The position numbers and the translations under genes were made by a program. Shown here in pieces: positions 52,247-61,352 of a DNA stretch of 64,000 nucleotides (its first letter is position 1; each line of letters begins with the position of its first letter). The DNA is from Piscirickettsia litoralis (GTDB lineage Bacteria; Pseudomonadota; Gammaproteobacteria; Piscirickettsiales; Piscirickettsiaceae), in assembly GCF_001720395.1 (NCBI RefSeq), contig NZ_MDTU01000003.1:40436-104435 (forward strand), written 5' to 3'. The notes beneath the pieces were generated by a model, which worked only from the letters and a program-made list of their open reading frames with translations, ran no database searches and was not told the origin of the DNA.

Positions 52247-54397
52247 ATGAACCTCTATATCTGCGAAAAACCCAGCCAAGCAAAAGACCTTGCCAAAGTT
52301 ATCGGCATCACGCCACGAGGCAATGGCTATTTTCATAATGGCGATACCCAAATCACATGGGCGGTTGGTCACTTGCTAGAGTTGTATACGCCTGACCAAT
52401 ATGACGACAAGTACAAATCATGGAATATTGATCTGCTCCCTATTCTGCCTGAGAAATGGAAGTCTAACGTCAAGAAAAAAGTGTCTGGGCAATACAAGAT
52501 CATCAAGTCACTGTTGGACAAGGCTAACCATGTTTATATTGCCACTGACTTTGATCGTGAAGGTGAAGCTATTGCAAGAAGCTTGTTGGAACGGTGTCGC
52601 TATCGAGGTCATGTACAGCGTGTATGTTTGACCGCACTCGACCCCACAAGTATTAAACGTGCTTTGCAGAAAATTAAGCCAGGAAATGAAACTGTACCTT
52701 TATATCATGCCGCTTTAGCTCGGCAACGTGCGGATTGGCTGGTCGGTATGAATTTAACGCGTCTCTACACTGATATTTGCAGAAAACTGGGCCACGATGA
52801 AACCATTCAAATTGGGCGTGTGTTAACGCCGACTGTGACAATGGTGTGTAACCGAGATGAAGTGATCAAAAATTTTGAGCCGAAGCCTTACTATACGATT
52901 GAAGCTTTAGTGAATGTCACAAATGGACAATTTAAAGCCTTTTGGCAATCACCCTCTCATGTCACAGACGGACAGAAACGCTGTATCAATCAAGAGTATG
53001 CTCAAAATGTGGCGGCTGCGATTAAAGGTCAACCTGCACAAATCACTAAAGCTGAAACAAAGCCTGCCAAGCAAGCGGCTCCCCTGCCCTTTGATCTGAC
53101 ATCATTGCAGCAATATGCTTCAAAACGTTGGGGCTACACGGCTAAGAAGGTTTTAGAAGTGTGTCAGAAGCTCTATGATGGGCAAGCGATTAGTTATCCT
53201 CGAACAGATTCACGTTATATTCCAGTGTCACAGCATGGTGACGCACTTGCCATTCTGAATGCAATGTCTATGTCCGACTCTGACATGCAGCAATTAGCTC
53301 AATGTGCGGACGTGACACGCAAGGGCCGAGCCTTTAATGATAAGAAAGTCACCGCTCACCATGCGATTATTCCGACAATGGCGAATGTCAGTGTTGGACA
53401 ATTTAGTTTAGAAGAGCGTAATCTCTATGATGCGGTGCGTCGATTTTATCTTGCTCAGTTCTATCCTGACTTCTGCTTTATGAAAACTGAAATCGAAGTG
53501 ATGTGCCAGCAAGAGCGTTTTGTGGCGAAAGGCAAAGCGCCAACCGAGTTAGGCTGGAAGCGCGTTATTGAGCTACCGAAGAAAGAAAAAAGCGACAATG
53601 AAGATGAGCAAGAGCAGTCTAATCTACCGCAAGTACAGACGGGAGATGCTGCAAATATCATTGATGCGTTGTTGCAAAATAAAATGACCAAGCCTCCGGC
53701 ACATCATACTGAAGCGAGTTTGCTTTCTTCAATGGAAAATATTGCAAAGCTGGCTGAAGATGATCGATTTAAGAAAATCCTTAAAGAAACGTCAGGTATA
53801 GGCACACCAGCAACACGCGCAGGAATTATTCAAGGCGCTGTAGACCGTGGGTATTTGGTGCGCGAGAAAAAGTCGATGAAAGCGACCGATAAAGCCTATA
53901 CGCTGTTAAAATTAATCCCTAAATCCATCAAGTCGCCTGAATTAACTGCCGCATGGGAGCAAGAGCTAGAGAAAGTCGCTACAGGTGAAGTAGAGCTGGA
54001 TAAATTTCTGAACGATATTTCAGGCTGGTTAAATAAATTGGTCACTAAAGTCAGAGAAAGAGCCAAAACGATTCAACCGCAAGTTCAAGCTGTGAGTCAA
54101 GATGGGACAGCAACCAGTGAACATGCTTGCCCTGCTTGCAATGGTGCGCTCAAGCGAATCAAAGGCAAATATGGTTTCTTTTGGGGTTGTCAAAACATGA
54201 CATGCAAGAAAACGTTCAAGGATAATCGCAATAAGCCTGTCCTGATCGTACAAGAAGATGGGCCTGTGTGTCCTGAATGTACAAAGCCGATGAGGTTAAG
54301 GCAGGCTAAAGGCAAGGGGAAGAAAACTGGCCAATTTTGGGGGTGTAGTGGCTATCCTGAGTGTCTGGCGACGATGGAGGTTGAAGCAAGTGCGTGA
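52247..54397 (+). CDS. topB: DNA topoisomerase III
   Basis: The 716-residue protein from the ATG at 52247 begins MNLYICEKPSQAKDLAKVIG, the normal TopB opening. The acidic metal site is ATDFDREGEAIARSL, the catalytic Tyr lies in ISYPRTDSRYIP near residue 325, and the C-terminus has two zinc-binding segments (CPACNGALKR...CQNMTCKK and CPECTKPMRL...CSGYPEC). Type IA topoisomerases of this kind are common on conjugative plasmids, where they resolve replication or transfer intermediates. A strong AAGGAGG lies at 52205-52211 but has no ATG at proper distance. Confidence 0.93.
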   Translation: MNLYICEKPSQAKDLAKVIGITPRGNGYFHNGDTQITWAVGHLLELYTPDQYDDKYKSWNIDLLPILPEKWKSNVKKKVSGQYKIIKSLLDKANHVYIATDFDREGEAIARSLLERCRYRGHVQRVCLTALDPTSIKRALQKIKPGNETVPLYHAALARQRADWLVGMNLTRLYTDICRKLGHDETIQIGRVLTPTVTMVCNRDEVIKNFEPKPYYTIEALVNVTNGQFKAFWQSPSHVTDGQKRCINQEYAQNVAAAIKGQPAQITKAETKPAKQAAPLPFDLTSLQQYASKRWGYTAKKVLEVCQKLYDGQAISYPRTDSRYIPVSQHGDALAILNAMSMSDSDMQQLAQCADVTRKGRAFNDKKVTAHHAIIPTMANVSVGQFSLEERNLYDAVRRFYLAQFYPDFCFMKTEIEVMCQQERFVAKGKAPTELGWKRVIELPKKEKSDNEDEQEQSNLPQVQTGDAANIIDALLQNKMTKPPAHHTEASLLSSMENIAKLAEDDRFKKILKETSGIGTPATRAGIIQGAVDRGYLVREKKSMKATDKAYTLLKLIPKSIKSPELTAAWEQELEKVATGEVELDKFLNDISGWLNKLVTKVRERAKTIQPQVQAVSQDGTATSEHACPACNGALKRIKGKYGFFWGCQNMTCKKTFKDNRNKPVLIVQEDGPVCPECTKPMRLRQAKGKGKKTGQFWGCSGYPECLATMEVEASA

Positions 54398-54483
54398 TTG
54401 ATATTGTGGTTTTAAATAATATTTATCAAATGTACAGTGATTTAATCACAGCGTAAATGATACAAAATTGGAGACTAATTTTT

Positions 54484-54882
54484 ATGAAAAAAACTTTCGC
54501 TCTACTTCTTGGCCTTGGACTAACGGTGACTACTTTCGCTACTCCCTTAATCTCTAGCTTTGAGGATATTTTAACAGCAGCAGTTAATTATGCCAAAGAT
54601 GGCAAATTCACAAATTATGTTTGTACAAAAGAGAATTTTAATAATACGTCAGTTTGTGAGTTAGTAAGCTCTGTTTCCTACCCAAGCTGGTCTGGTACAG
54701 AAACAAACAAACTCTATAAAAATAAAATTGATGGAATTCTCACGACTGAGTATACACAGCAAGGTTCTACTTTTTATAAATTTGGAGCTTCTGGAAGTCT
54801 AGAAATTAAAGGGGTTAATAACATGTACATGGCACCTGCTCAGATGTATATGCAGTATAAAGTATTCAAAGAACATCAGTAG
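54484..54882 (+). CDS. Small exported protein of unknown function
   Basis: From the ATG at 54484 (GGAG about 10 bases upstream) the product has 132 residues with a signal peptide (cleavage near TTFA-TPL). The mature part has one Cys pair (Cys47 and Cys58 region, VCTKENFNNTSVCEL) and many Thr, Ser, Tyr and Asn. It is monocistronic with a terminator right after it. No family is recognised. Confidence 0.6.
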   Translation: MKKTFALLLGLGLTVTTFATPLISSFEDILTAAVNYAKDGKFTNYVCTKENFNNTSVCELVSSVSYPSWSGTETNKLYKNKIDGILTTEYTQQGSTFYKFGASGSLEIKGVNNMYMAPAQMYMQYKVFKEHQ

Positions 54883-54902
54883 CAAATCGTTTTAAAAAAT
54901 AG

Positions 54903-54917
54903 GAGGCTTATAGCCTC
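54903..54917. terminator. Bidirectional terminator
   Basis: GAGGCT, TAT, AGCCTC forms a 6-bp hairpin between the convergent genes ending at 54882 and 54918. A-rich (before) and TTAATAA (after) flanks give moderate support in both directions. Confidence 0.55.
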
Positions 54918-55661
54918 TTAATAACAATCCCAGTTATATTGCACATTCGAGAATTTTTTGTTTTTCAAGTCTTCTTCGCTGATGAAAAAATGTGCTACCC
55001 CTGAGTCACCCCAGCCAATTTTATTTTTGTAATCACTGTCAATTTGAAGGAGAAGGAAGTCTTTATCTTGGTGATCTTTGTTCCAGCGAGGGTCTTCTTG
55101 TGTAAATACTGGGTAGCCTCCTACTTGGTGGCAGCAATCATAACTGGGCACTGTGTCAATGTATTCTTCTTGTGCATCGTCTGGCATGTCAATGTCAAAT
55201 CTGTGGTCTGAAGCTGTAATTGGCATTTCAGCTTGTTCAAATTTCATTTTAAGAGGATTACCCCAAAAAGGTTTGATCTCAGAATCTCCGACCTCTGGAA
55301 CATTTTTTTGTTGTGGCGCAGAAACCTTTTCATGATAGACAACCTTAAATTCGTTGGAAAATAGACCATAGCAGTCATCTTCACCAATATAAAACTGCAA
55401 AATCCCACAATCAGGCAGAAGATCGAAGCCTATAGTATCTGCTAAGTTAATTTGTGCCAGAAACAATAAAGCGTTGTCGTTGATTTTTGGATAGCTAAAT
55501 CCTTCTTGGCAATAAGGAGTGCCTCCTATCTTGCTAGATAAATGGTCAATATATTGGTGCTCATTTAAGCTGATTTTTAAGTAAGGTCTGAAGGTTTTTT
55601 CTATTCCATGGTAATACTGAGCTAATACTTGGTTACTTTTTATTAAATCACGGTAATTCAT
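54918..55661 (-). CDS. DUF1963 (YwqG-like) protein
   Basis: The ATG at 55661 with AGGAAA upstream gives 247 residues; longer frames start inside the next gene. The conserved pattern is SKIGGTPYCQEGFSYPKIND, ALLFLAQINLAD, GILQFYIGEDDCYGL, then HQVGGYPVFTQEDPR and LLLQIDSD. This matches DUF1963/YwqG proteins, a cytoplasmic family of unknown function often found near toxin or phage-related genes. Confidence 0.8.
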   Translation of the reverse strand: MNYRDLIKSNQVLAQYYHGIEKTFRPYLKISLNEHQYIDHLSSKIGGTPYCQEGFSYPKINDNALLFLAQINLADTIGFDLLPDCGILQFYIGEDDCYGLFSNEFKVVYHEKVSAPQQKNVPEVGDSEIKPFWGNPLKMKFEQAEMPITASDHRFDIDMPDDAQEEYIDTVPSYDCCHQVGGYPVFTQEDPRWNKDHQDKDFLLLQIDSDYKNKIGWGDSGVAHFFISEEDLKNKKFSNVQYNWDCY

Positions 55662-55674
55662 ATGATTTTGTTTC

Positions 55675-56151
55675 CTATATGCTTTGGGAGATAACCCAGG
55701 ATGGGAAGTTGCGTTTTGTATACTTAAGTAAATGACTTTTCTCAGCCAAGTAAAACTGCCTGTAGGCTGCAACTGGGTCGCCAGTGACCTTATACTGTTC
55801 AGGCATTGTTTGAGGCCGTTCGGTAATGCCTAAGCTTTTAAGTGGCGGCAGAGACAGTTCCTTAACAACCCCGATGGACTTGTGATCATCTTTTTTATTA
55901 TATCGATAGCGATATTCGTCATTTAAAGCGAAAGCCAATTGCTTGAGCCATAACCAATTATCAAGAGACTCACCTAACCAAACCACGCATGGGTGATTAG
56001 CATGAGTCGGTCGATATGGAGCCTCAATACCTTGTTGATGAAGCACGGTGCACAGCATTTGCGCCGACTCTAAGATCATTTTGACGACATGTGCATCGCA
56101 ATGGTATTGAGCACATTGTTTGATGTCATTATCGAGATAAAAGATATTCAT
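55675..56151 (-). CDS. Phage-type conserved hypothetical protein
   Basis: The start at 56151 is coupled to the nuclease stop (TAATG). The 158-residue protein begins MNIFYLDNDIKQCAQYHCDA, then HVVKMILESAQMLCTVLH. This N-terminal pattern is well known in many tailed-phage genomes (proteins of unknown function). The end is RQFYLAEKSHLLKYTKR. It suggests a phage-derived gene in the accessory region. No function can be given. Confidence 0.65.
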   Translation of the reverse strand: MNIFYLDNDIKQCAQYHCDAHVVKMILESAQMLCTVLHQQGIEAPYRPTHANHPCVVWLGESLDNWLWLKQLAFALNDEYRYRYNKKDDHKSIGVVKELSLPPLKSLGITERPQTMPEQYKVTGDPVAAYRQFYLAEKSHLLKYTKRNFPSWVISQSI

Positions 56152-56927
56152 TAACCGTAATGCGTCTTCCACATTTTACTTGTTGTCGAACTTAACTTTT
56201 CTTGCTCTGTGGCAGGTAATGCACTCAAAAATTTAAAGCCAGTTAGTCTTTCTATGTGCTGAATGTTGGTGCGATAATCAGCCACCTTGTTTTTAGCAAC
56301 TCGCTTATTTGGCATGACGAAAGCAATGGTTTGCTGTTGTTTTGGTGCGTAGATTATTTTGAAAAAAGATGTGGGCACTGCAACTTTACTTTTTCCAATG
56401 GTTTTAATCTTTTTGCCTTGAAAAATTGGCCCCGTGTAAACGTACACTTCTCCCTTGTATTTTGCCCAAAATCGAACGTCAGACTCAAGTCGCGCCCAAC
56501 CTTGACGGTTAAGACCTGCTTTTTGAGGACTCATGTTTGAGAGATAAAATGACTCTTTGGCGCTTTCTTTGTTGAAGTCCATACTTGCATAGCTAGCAAG
56601 ATGCCCCCGGTCATAGCCTGACTTTTTCCAATCAGAAAGCTCTGATCGGTATTTTTGAGGAATCGTTGGGTCAGGCATGAATTGGTTATGTCGTTTAATG
56701 CGCTTTGATACTGATTGCCCTGTTAATTTAAAGGCCACCCATGCAGGCTGTTTTGTCTTATAGTTATAACCCACGGTGTACGCCCTCCGGCATAGATACT
56801 GATCAGCTTTACTTGGAGTGCCGTATTTCAGAAAATCATGGCATTGAAAGTCGTTTGCAGCATAAGACGCAATTGTACACGTTGAGAGTGAAAATGAGAT
56901 AAGTAAGGCGTTTGCTAAGGCTTTCAT
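56151..56927 (-). CDS. Exported DNA/RNA non-specific endonuclease
   Basis: The 258-residue protein has a signal peptide (cleavage near ASYA, residue 23). The beta-beta-alpha-metal nuclease motif is DRGHLASYASMD with catalytic His, followed by FYLSNMSPQKAGLNRQGWAR and VYVYTGPIFQGKKI. This is the NUC1/Serratia-nuclease family (Endonuclease_NS). Being periplasmic or secreted, it could degrade extracellular nucleic acid or incoming DNA. It is followed by the phage-type gene. Confidence 0.9.
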   Translation of the reverse strand: MKALANALLISFSLSTCTIASYAANDFQCHDFLKYGTPSKADQYLCRRAYTVGYNYKTKQPAWVAFKLTGQSVSKRIKRHNQFMPDPTIPQKYRSELSDWKKSGYDRGHLASYASMDFNKESAKESFYLSNMSPQKAGLNRQGWARLESDVRFWAKYKGEVYVYTGPIFQGKKIKTIGKSKVAVPTSFFKIIYAPKQQQTIAFVMPNKRVAKNKVADYRTNIQHIERLTGFKFLSALPATEQEKLSSTTSKMWKTHYG

Positions 56928-56930
56928 TGC

Positions 56931-57233
56931 TTACCTTTGATATTGTTGGATGGTGTCGTTAAAAATTCTATCGACTTCTGCTAGCCAAAACGTGACATCT
57001 TCTGTAACGTTGGACTGGCTGATAACATTTTTTATGACTAATAATGTTTTTTTCATCTGATTAAGATCACGAACGCTTTCCCAGCTTGTTGCCTCATAGT
57101 AGTGAAAAATAACACGCTCTAAATTAGTAAAAGGTTCATTGGTAGTAAGTGCATTGAAAAAGCAGCTCCATGCCCCTTGCAAATCTGAAAGTATCGTTTT
57201 TTCGTAGCCGGTCGGCTCAGTTTCAAATGTCAT
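56931..57233 (-). CDS. Small hypothetical protein
   Basis: The 100-residue acidic, helical protein lies 3 bp before the nuclease gene and 6 bp after the gene at 57240, so it is part of one minus-strand operon (58131 to 55675). Segments such as ERVIFHYYEATSWESVRDLN show amphipathic helices. No signal peptide and no known motif. Confidence 0.5.
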   Translation of the reverse strand: MTFETEPTGYEKTILSDLQGAWSCFFNALTTNEPFTNLERVIFHYYEATSWESVRDLNQMKKTLLVIKNVISQSNVTEDVTFWLAEVDRIFNDTIQQYQR

Positions 57234-57239
57234 AATAAG

Positions 57240-57761
57240 CTAATCTGCAATTGAGTTAATTGTTTTCACAAAAAGTTCTTCAGGTCTTGAGTATTGGGAG
57301 CCATGCAGTCTTACTATTGTGTTGTGAACATAGCGATTGATCTCATCCCAATTAATTGATTCGAAATCCACTCCCTGATACTGACCTTCTGCCATATATT
57401 TTAAATCTGTCATATGTCCGACTAATTTGCGGTTATCTGTTTTGCAATATCTGACTGTGGTATCTGTATCAAAAAACTGCTCTGCACGCCTTACGTATTG
57501 ATCTAAGCCATGTTCATATAAGAAATTAACTAAAAAAAGGCGAGTTGCATGGTGAATTTCAGATGCACCACCAATTTCTGAGTATGGAACAAAAAATGTT
57601 AGAAACGAGTGCACATGAGTTATCATGCCCACTTTTCTGCGTCCTACTCTAATCATATCGATTACCCAGTCGTCAAAGATGGACTGAGTTTCTGCTGGAC
57701 TGCCAAGGGCTTTAAGCTTTAAATCTTTTGCAAATTTCTGCGTGACTCGATATTGAGGCAT
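57240..57761 (-). CDS. Hypothetical protein
   Basis: The ATG at 57761 is 8 bp after the upstream stop and gives 173 residues starting MPQYRVTQKFAKDLKLKALG. The text is reminiscent of short phage or plasmid proteins that begin with 'yrvt.kf..dlk'. Several His and Arg residues occur but no diagnostic motif. It is coupled by position to the proteins at 57769 and 56931. Function unknown. Confidence 0.5.
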   Translation of the reverse strand: MPQYRVTQKFAKDLKLKALGSPAETQSIFDDWVIDMIRVGRRKVGMITHVHSFLTFFVPYSEIGGASEIHHATRLFLVNFLYEHGLDQYVRRAEQFFDTDTTVRYCKTDNRKLVGHMTDLKYMAEGQYQGVDFESINWDEINRYVHNTIVRLHGSQYSRPEELFVKTINSIAD

Positions 57762-57768
57762 AACTACT

Positions 57769-58131
57769 CTATGCCGTTTTAACTGGTTTAGGGTCGCCAG
57801 CACCCGTTAGTTTATGTTTGCGCTGGTAGCTTTTCCATGACTTTTCGAGTTCAGCCAACTTGTCTGCGCTAATTAGTTTATGAGTGTGTAATGCAAAAAT
57901 TATTGCCCTTACAGTGACTGCTGTTGGGTTCATGTGATGGTGACCACCACAAGAGTGGCACTTCATCCTTGGGCCTAATATTTTTCGGTCTTCTCTAATT
58001 TTATCACGCAGGGCGGTTAACTGTTTTCCTAGAGCGATGAGCTGCTCCCAGTCCATAGATGACTTCCACTTTTTCTTTAGCTCTGTAATCACTTCGTCAA
58101 ACCATGTTTTCGATGCATCACCTGCTGCCAT
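57769..58131 (-). CDS. Small protein with a possible zinc-binding CxxC-GHHH segment
   Basis: The 120-residue protein is basic and helical with a central MKCHSCGGHHHMNPTAVTVR segment (about residues 56-75). The two Cys and three His could bind a metal. The C-terminus is Lys-rich. It is first in the five-gene minus-strand operon that ends in the nuclease and phage-type genes. I do not recognise a family. Confidence 0.5.
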   Translation of the reverse strand: MAAGDASKTWFDEVITELKKKWKSSMDWEQLIALGKQLTALRDKIREDRKILGPRMKCHSCGGHHHMNPTAVTVRAIIFALHTHKLISADKLAELEKSWKSYQRKHKLTGAGDPKPVKTA

Positions 58132-58289
58132 AACTACCTCTATTCATTATTTTTCAAATGTATTCTAACGTTAAGTTGAGGAGAAAAACAAATAATCAAG
58201 TATCAATAAAACATAGAGTCCGAACTTGAACAGCCAGTGTTGTTCTATGCTTCAAGTAGGTCAAATTTATTGTCAATGGTATACGGGCT

Positions 58290-59045
58290 ATGCCAAAGTT
58301 ACTTCTTGTTATTTGTTTTGTCTCAACCTTTCTAATAGCGAATGCATTTGCCTTTCGTGGCACAGTGAAAGTGTGTGGGGTCGAGTGGCCTCCTTTTACA
58401 TATAACAAGAATGGGAAGTTGACTAAAGGCATCTCAATAGCTATTTATACCGAAGCCTTTAAACGTATGAATATGACTCTTGATGCCGATACGATACCTT
58501 GGGCGCGTTGTTTAGATGCCGTTAAAGAAGGACAGTATATGGCAGTTATAGACAACGCTGCTCTTCCCCCATTTATTTTCGGGAAGCACCCCACAGGTAT
58601 TTACCCATTAGCGATCTATACCCGAGAGAATTATCCTCTCTCTATATTCTCTTGGAGAGCCATGTGGGGTAAGCCTGTCGGCATGGTAAGAGGTTACGAT
58701 TACACTCCAAAGATCAAGCGGTTTCGTCGTTGGCAACCGGATTATTCTGACAGTGACGAACAGGCGTTACAAAAGTTAAATGCTCATCGTTATGATTTTG
58801 TGGTGATGGATATTTTTGCAGCACCATTACTGGCTTCAAAGTTGAAGATTAATATTAAGCGCCTTACTCCAATGGTTGATGGGACTTATCTCTATTTAGT
58901 TTTTAACAAAAAGCACCAGAGGCTATTGCAAGAATATGACAAAAAAATAAAGCAAATGATTGAGGATGGCACGATAGATAACATCTATTTAGACCATATT
59001 AACATGACTTATTCGGAATTGATGAGCTTGATGCCGGATAATTGA
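58290..59045 (+). CDS. Family 3 periplasmic solute-binding protein A
   Basis: The 251-residue protein has a signal peptide (cleavage near NAFA, residue 20) and the SBP_bac_3 pattern: VKVCGVEWPPFTYNKNGKLT, ISIAIYTEAFKRMNM, IPWARCLDAVKEGQYMAVID, then VGMVRGYDYTP and IDNIYLD near the end. Proteins of this type bind amino acids or similar small molecules. No permease or ATPase gene is nearby, so it may feed a sensor and not an ABC importer. The ribosome-binding site is weak. Confidence 0.82.
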   Translation: MPKLLLVICFVSTFLIANAFAFRGTVKVCGVEWPPFTYNKNGKLTKGISIAIYTEAFKRMNMTLDADTIPWARCLDAVKEGQYMAVIDNAALPPFIFGKHPTGIYPLAIYTRENYPLSIFSWRAMWGKPVGMVRGYDYTPKIKRFRRWQPDYSDSDEQALQKLNAHRYDFVVMDIFAAPLLASKLKINIKRLTPMVDGTYLYLVFNKKHQRLLQEYDKKIKQMIEDGTIDNIYLDHINMTYSELMSLMPDN

Positions 59046-59056
59046 GTAGACCAATA

Positions 59057-59164
59057 TCATTGGAACGGTCTACCGAGCTGAAAAGCTGTGGCTTGACTTT
59101 CAGCAATCATTGTAAGGCCAATGAATAGAAAGATAATGGCAAGAAAAACAGTGGCTCTGATCAC
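59057..59164 (-). CDS. Possible 35-residue membrane peptide
   Basis: A GTG at 59164 with AGGTG 6 bases upstream opens a frame of 35 codons. It encodes a single hydrophobic helix (VFLAIIFLFIGLTMIA) followed by a polar tail ending RPFQ. The rest of 59046-59421 holds a hairpin (59046-59052/59067-59073) overlapping this frame's stop and no other gene. The short length makes it uncertain. Confidence 0.35.
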   Translation of the reverse strand: MIRATVFLAIIFLFIGLTMIAESQATAFQLGRPFQ

Positions 59165-59421
59165 AACACACACCTAACCACTTAAAATTGGATAGCTAGA
59201 ATATAGCTCAATTTGGCATAGACTATGTTAAAAACAGCGCAACAAATAAACTAAACTTTAGTGAAGGGGCAGTTAATCGAATTCCTCTTCGCTCTAAGTC
59301 CAGAGCATCTGCCTCAACTACATTTTCAATCAACACAGCACCTTAGACTAACGAGCAATCTTGCTCAATCCAGCTTCCACTATACTTAGCTCATGTTATT
59401 GCAACATGAAGAGGTCATTCG

Positions 59422-60171
59422 ATGAAAAAGTTTATCACTACCATGATTTTATTGGCTTTTTCTTTTGGCTCTTATGCTAGCTTGAAGTCAATCAATATCA
59501 TGACTGAGGAGTATCCTCCGTTTAACTTTAAAGGCGCTGATGGTCAGCCTACAGGGATGGCCGTAGATATTCTGATAGAAGCCTATAAGCGAGCTGGCGT
59601 GCCGTTAAGTAAGTCTAAAATCAAACTGTTGCCTTGGGCAAGAGGGTATCAATCAGTTCAAAAACCAGGTGCTAAAAATATGCTGTTTAGCATGACAAGA
59701 ACGGATTCTCGTGAAAGCTTGTTTAAATGGGTTGGCCCTTATGTGAAATCCTATAATGTGTTTTTCGCACTTAAGTCAAAAGGAATAAAAATAACTTCAC
59801 CAGACCAAATAAAAAACTATAAGATTGCGGGTGTACGAGGTGATATAGGCTTAGTGCTGGCAACACAGTTAGGAGCTAAAGAAAAGCAACTTATGACGGT
59901 CAATAAGTTTAGTTTATTGCCCAAGTTATTGAAAAAAGGGCGTGCTGATTTGTTTTCTTACAATGAGCAAGTCAGTTTATGGTTGATGAAGAAACAAGGG
60001 GTTAACCCAAACGACTTTGAGGTTGTTTATAAAGGCGAGCCACCAAGTGAGTTTTACTATGCCTTTAATCTCAGCGTTAGTGATGCGGATATTGATAAGC
60101 TTCAAAAAGCAGTCGAAGAAGTGACAAGTGATTCTGCATTCATGGATAATGTTAATAAAAAATACAAATAA
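59422..60171 (+). CDS. Family 3 periplasmic solute-binding protein B
   Basis: The 249-residue protein has a signal peptide (cleavage near SYA, residue 19), then INIMTEEYPPFNFKGADGQP, MAVDILIEAYKRAG, LLPWARGYQSVQ and IAGVRGDIGLVLATQLG. This is a full SBP_bac_3 domain, related to but distinct from protein A. GAGG lies before the ATG. It ends at a strong terminator shared with the convergent protein C. Confidence 0.82.
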   Translation: MKKFITTMILLAFSFGSYASLKSINIMTEEYPPFNFKGADGQPTGMAVDILIEAYKRAGVPLSKSKIKLLPWARGYQSVQKPGAKNMLFSMTRTDSRESLFKWVGPYVKSYNVFFALKSKGIKITSPDQIKNYKIAGVRGDIGLVLATQLGAKEKQLMTVNKFSLLPKLLKKGRADLFSYNEQVSLWLMKKQGVNPNDFEVVYKGEPPSEFYYAFNLSVSDADIDKLQKAVEEVTSDSAFMDNVNKKYK

Positions 60172-60180
60172 CCTCATGCT

Positions 60181-60211
60181 GCCCTGTCGTTCTTTGACAG
60201 GGCTATTTTTT
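60181..60211. terminator. Strong terminator between convergent binding-protein genes
   Basis: GCCCTGTC (60181-60188) pairs with GACAGGGC (60196-60203) over a 7-base loop and is followed by TATTTTTT. The stem end overlaps the stop codon of the minus-strand gene at 60203. Confidence 0.85.
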
Positions 60212-60916
60212 GAAGTTAATCAGCTTAAGACCCGTATTAATTTCATGCACAATTTCTTTCGCATATTTATGTTTTTTGGACACCAAAAAGTATGTTGGGA
60301 TGGAGACAAGAGGCTTTTCAGCAAAAGATAATGCATTTGCTTCTTCTTTTGTGAGGTGTTGCTTAACAAGGCTTAAGCATACTTCTTTGTCACAAGGGAA
60401 AGCTTCTATTCGCCCTAAAGCGAGTTTTTTTAAGTTAATCAGGTCGCTACGGGCTAGCTCATAGTTAAACTCTGCCTGAGATGCCTTATCGAATTTTTTA
60501 CCATAGCTGTAACCTATCGTTCCACCAACCACCACTCCCTTTAAGCTATCGATAGAATCAAAAAATAAAGGGGATTTCTTGTTATACCAAATCATTGTGT
60601 CTGAAAACCCAACAGGATCACTAAAATAAAAATACTTCTCTCGCTCAGGAATTTTGAACCAAGGAATAGTTCCATCATAGTTAGCTTCTCTTGCTTCAGA
60701 AAAGGCTCGCTTAAAAGGTAACCACTTAAATTCTACGGCAACCCCTCTTGCTGCGAATGCCTGTATCACCACGGAGGAGGTAATACCATAGCCTGTTAGT
60801 GTTTGAGTAGTATAAGGAGGCCACTCGCCGGTGACTACGGTGATGTCGGTAATGGGTTGAGCATAAGCTTGATTTAAAGTAAATATCCAGATCAAGATGT
60901 TAAGCCAGCTTCTCAT
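60203..60916 (-). CDS. Family 3 periplasmic solute-binding protein C
   Basis: The 237-residue protein has a signal peptide (cleavage near QAYA, residue 19), ITVVTGEWPPYTTQTLTGYG, VIQAFAARGVAVEFKWLPFK and VVGGTIGYSYGKKF, all SBP_bac_3 features. It starts 2 bp after the CheY-like gene and is therefore in one transcript with it, suggesting a shared sensory role and not uptake. Confidence 0.8.
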   Translation of the reverse strand: MRSWLNILIWIFTLNQAYAQPITDITVVTGEWPPYTTQTLTGYGITSSVVIQAFAARGVAVEFKWLPFKRAFSEAREANYDGTIPWFKIPEREKYFYFSDPVGFSDTMIWYNKKSPLFFDSIDSLKGVVVGGTIGYSYGKKFDKASQAEFNYELARSDLINLKKLALGRIEAFPCDKEVCLSLVKQHLTKEEANALSFAEKPLVSIPTYFLVSKKHKYAKEIVHEINTGLKLINFKK

Positions 60917-60918
60917 AG

Positions 60919-61326
60919 TCAGTCTGCCGTCTTATCTGATAAATTAAACCCTTCTGCAATAAATTTAATTGCAGCATCCAAAATCGTCGTAAGGGTTTCT
61001 TTGTCATAGGGCTTAATTACAAATCCTGCGGCCCCAACTTCTAACGCTTGTCGAATATATTCTTCGTCGTTTACTGAAGTGACCATAATGACATGAGCAT
61101 CGGGAGCTTGTTTCATAAGCTGCTTCAGCGCATCTAACCCACTGTTTTCCATTTGAATATCGAGAAAGACAAGGTGTGGATGATATTGATCAAAAAGAGA
61201 GATCAAGTCTTTCCCATCGTGCGCAGTAGCAACAAGATCAAATCGATCTTTATCAAGTGTACGCTTTAAAAAATCCAAGCTTGTCTGAGAGTCATCGATA
61301 GCAATCACGCGAAATAGGTTGCTCAT
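60919..61326 (-). CDS. CheY-like response regulator
   Basis: The 135-residue protein is a stand-alone receiver domain. The acidic pocket is IAIDDSQ, the phospho-acceptor Asp lies in LVFLDIQMEN, the Thr/Ser switch in VIMVTSVNDEEYI and the Lys in GFVIKPYDKETL. No output domain follows. It lies between two solute-binding protein genes and close to cheV, which suggests a chemotaxis or signalling branch. The partner kinase is not in the window. Confidence 0.9.
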   Translation of the reverse strand: MSNLFRVIAIDDSQTSLDFLKRTLDKDRFDLVATAHDGKDLISLFDQYHPHLVFLDIQMENSGLDALKQLMKQAPDAHVIMVTSVNDEEYIRQALEVGAAGFVIKPYDKETLTTILDAAIKFIAEGFNLSDKTAD

Positions 61327-61352
61327 GTTTCATTCCTTAAAGTAAGCACACA

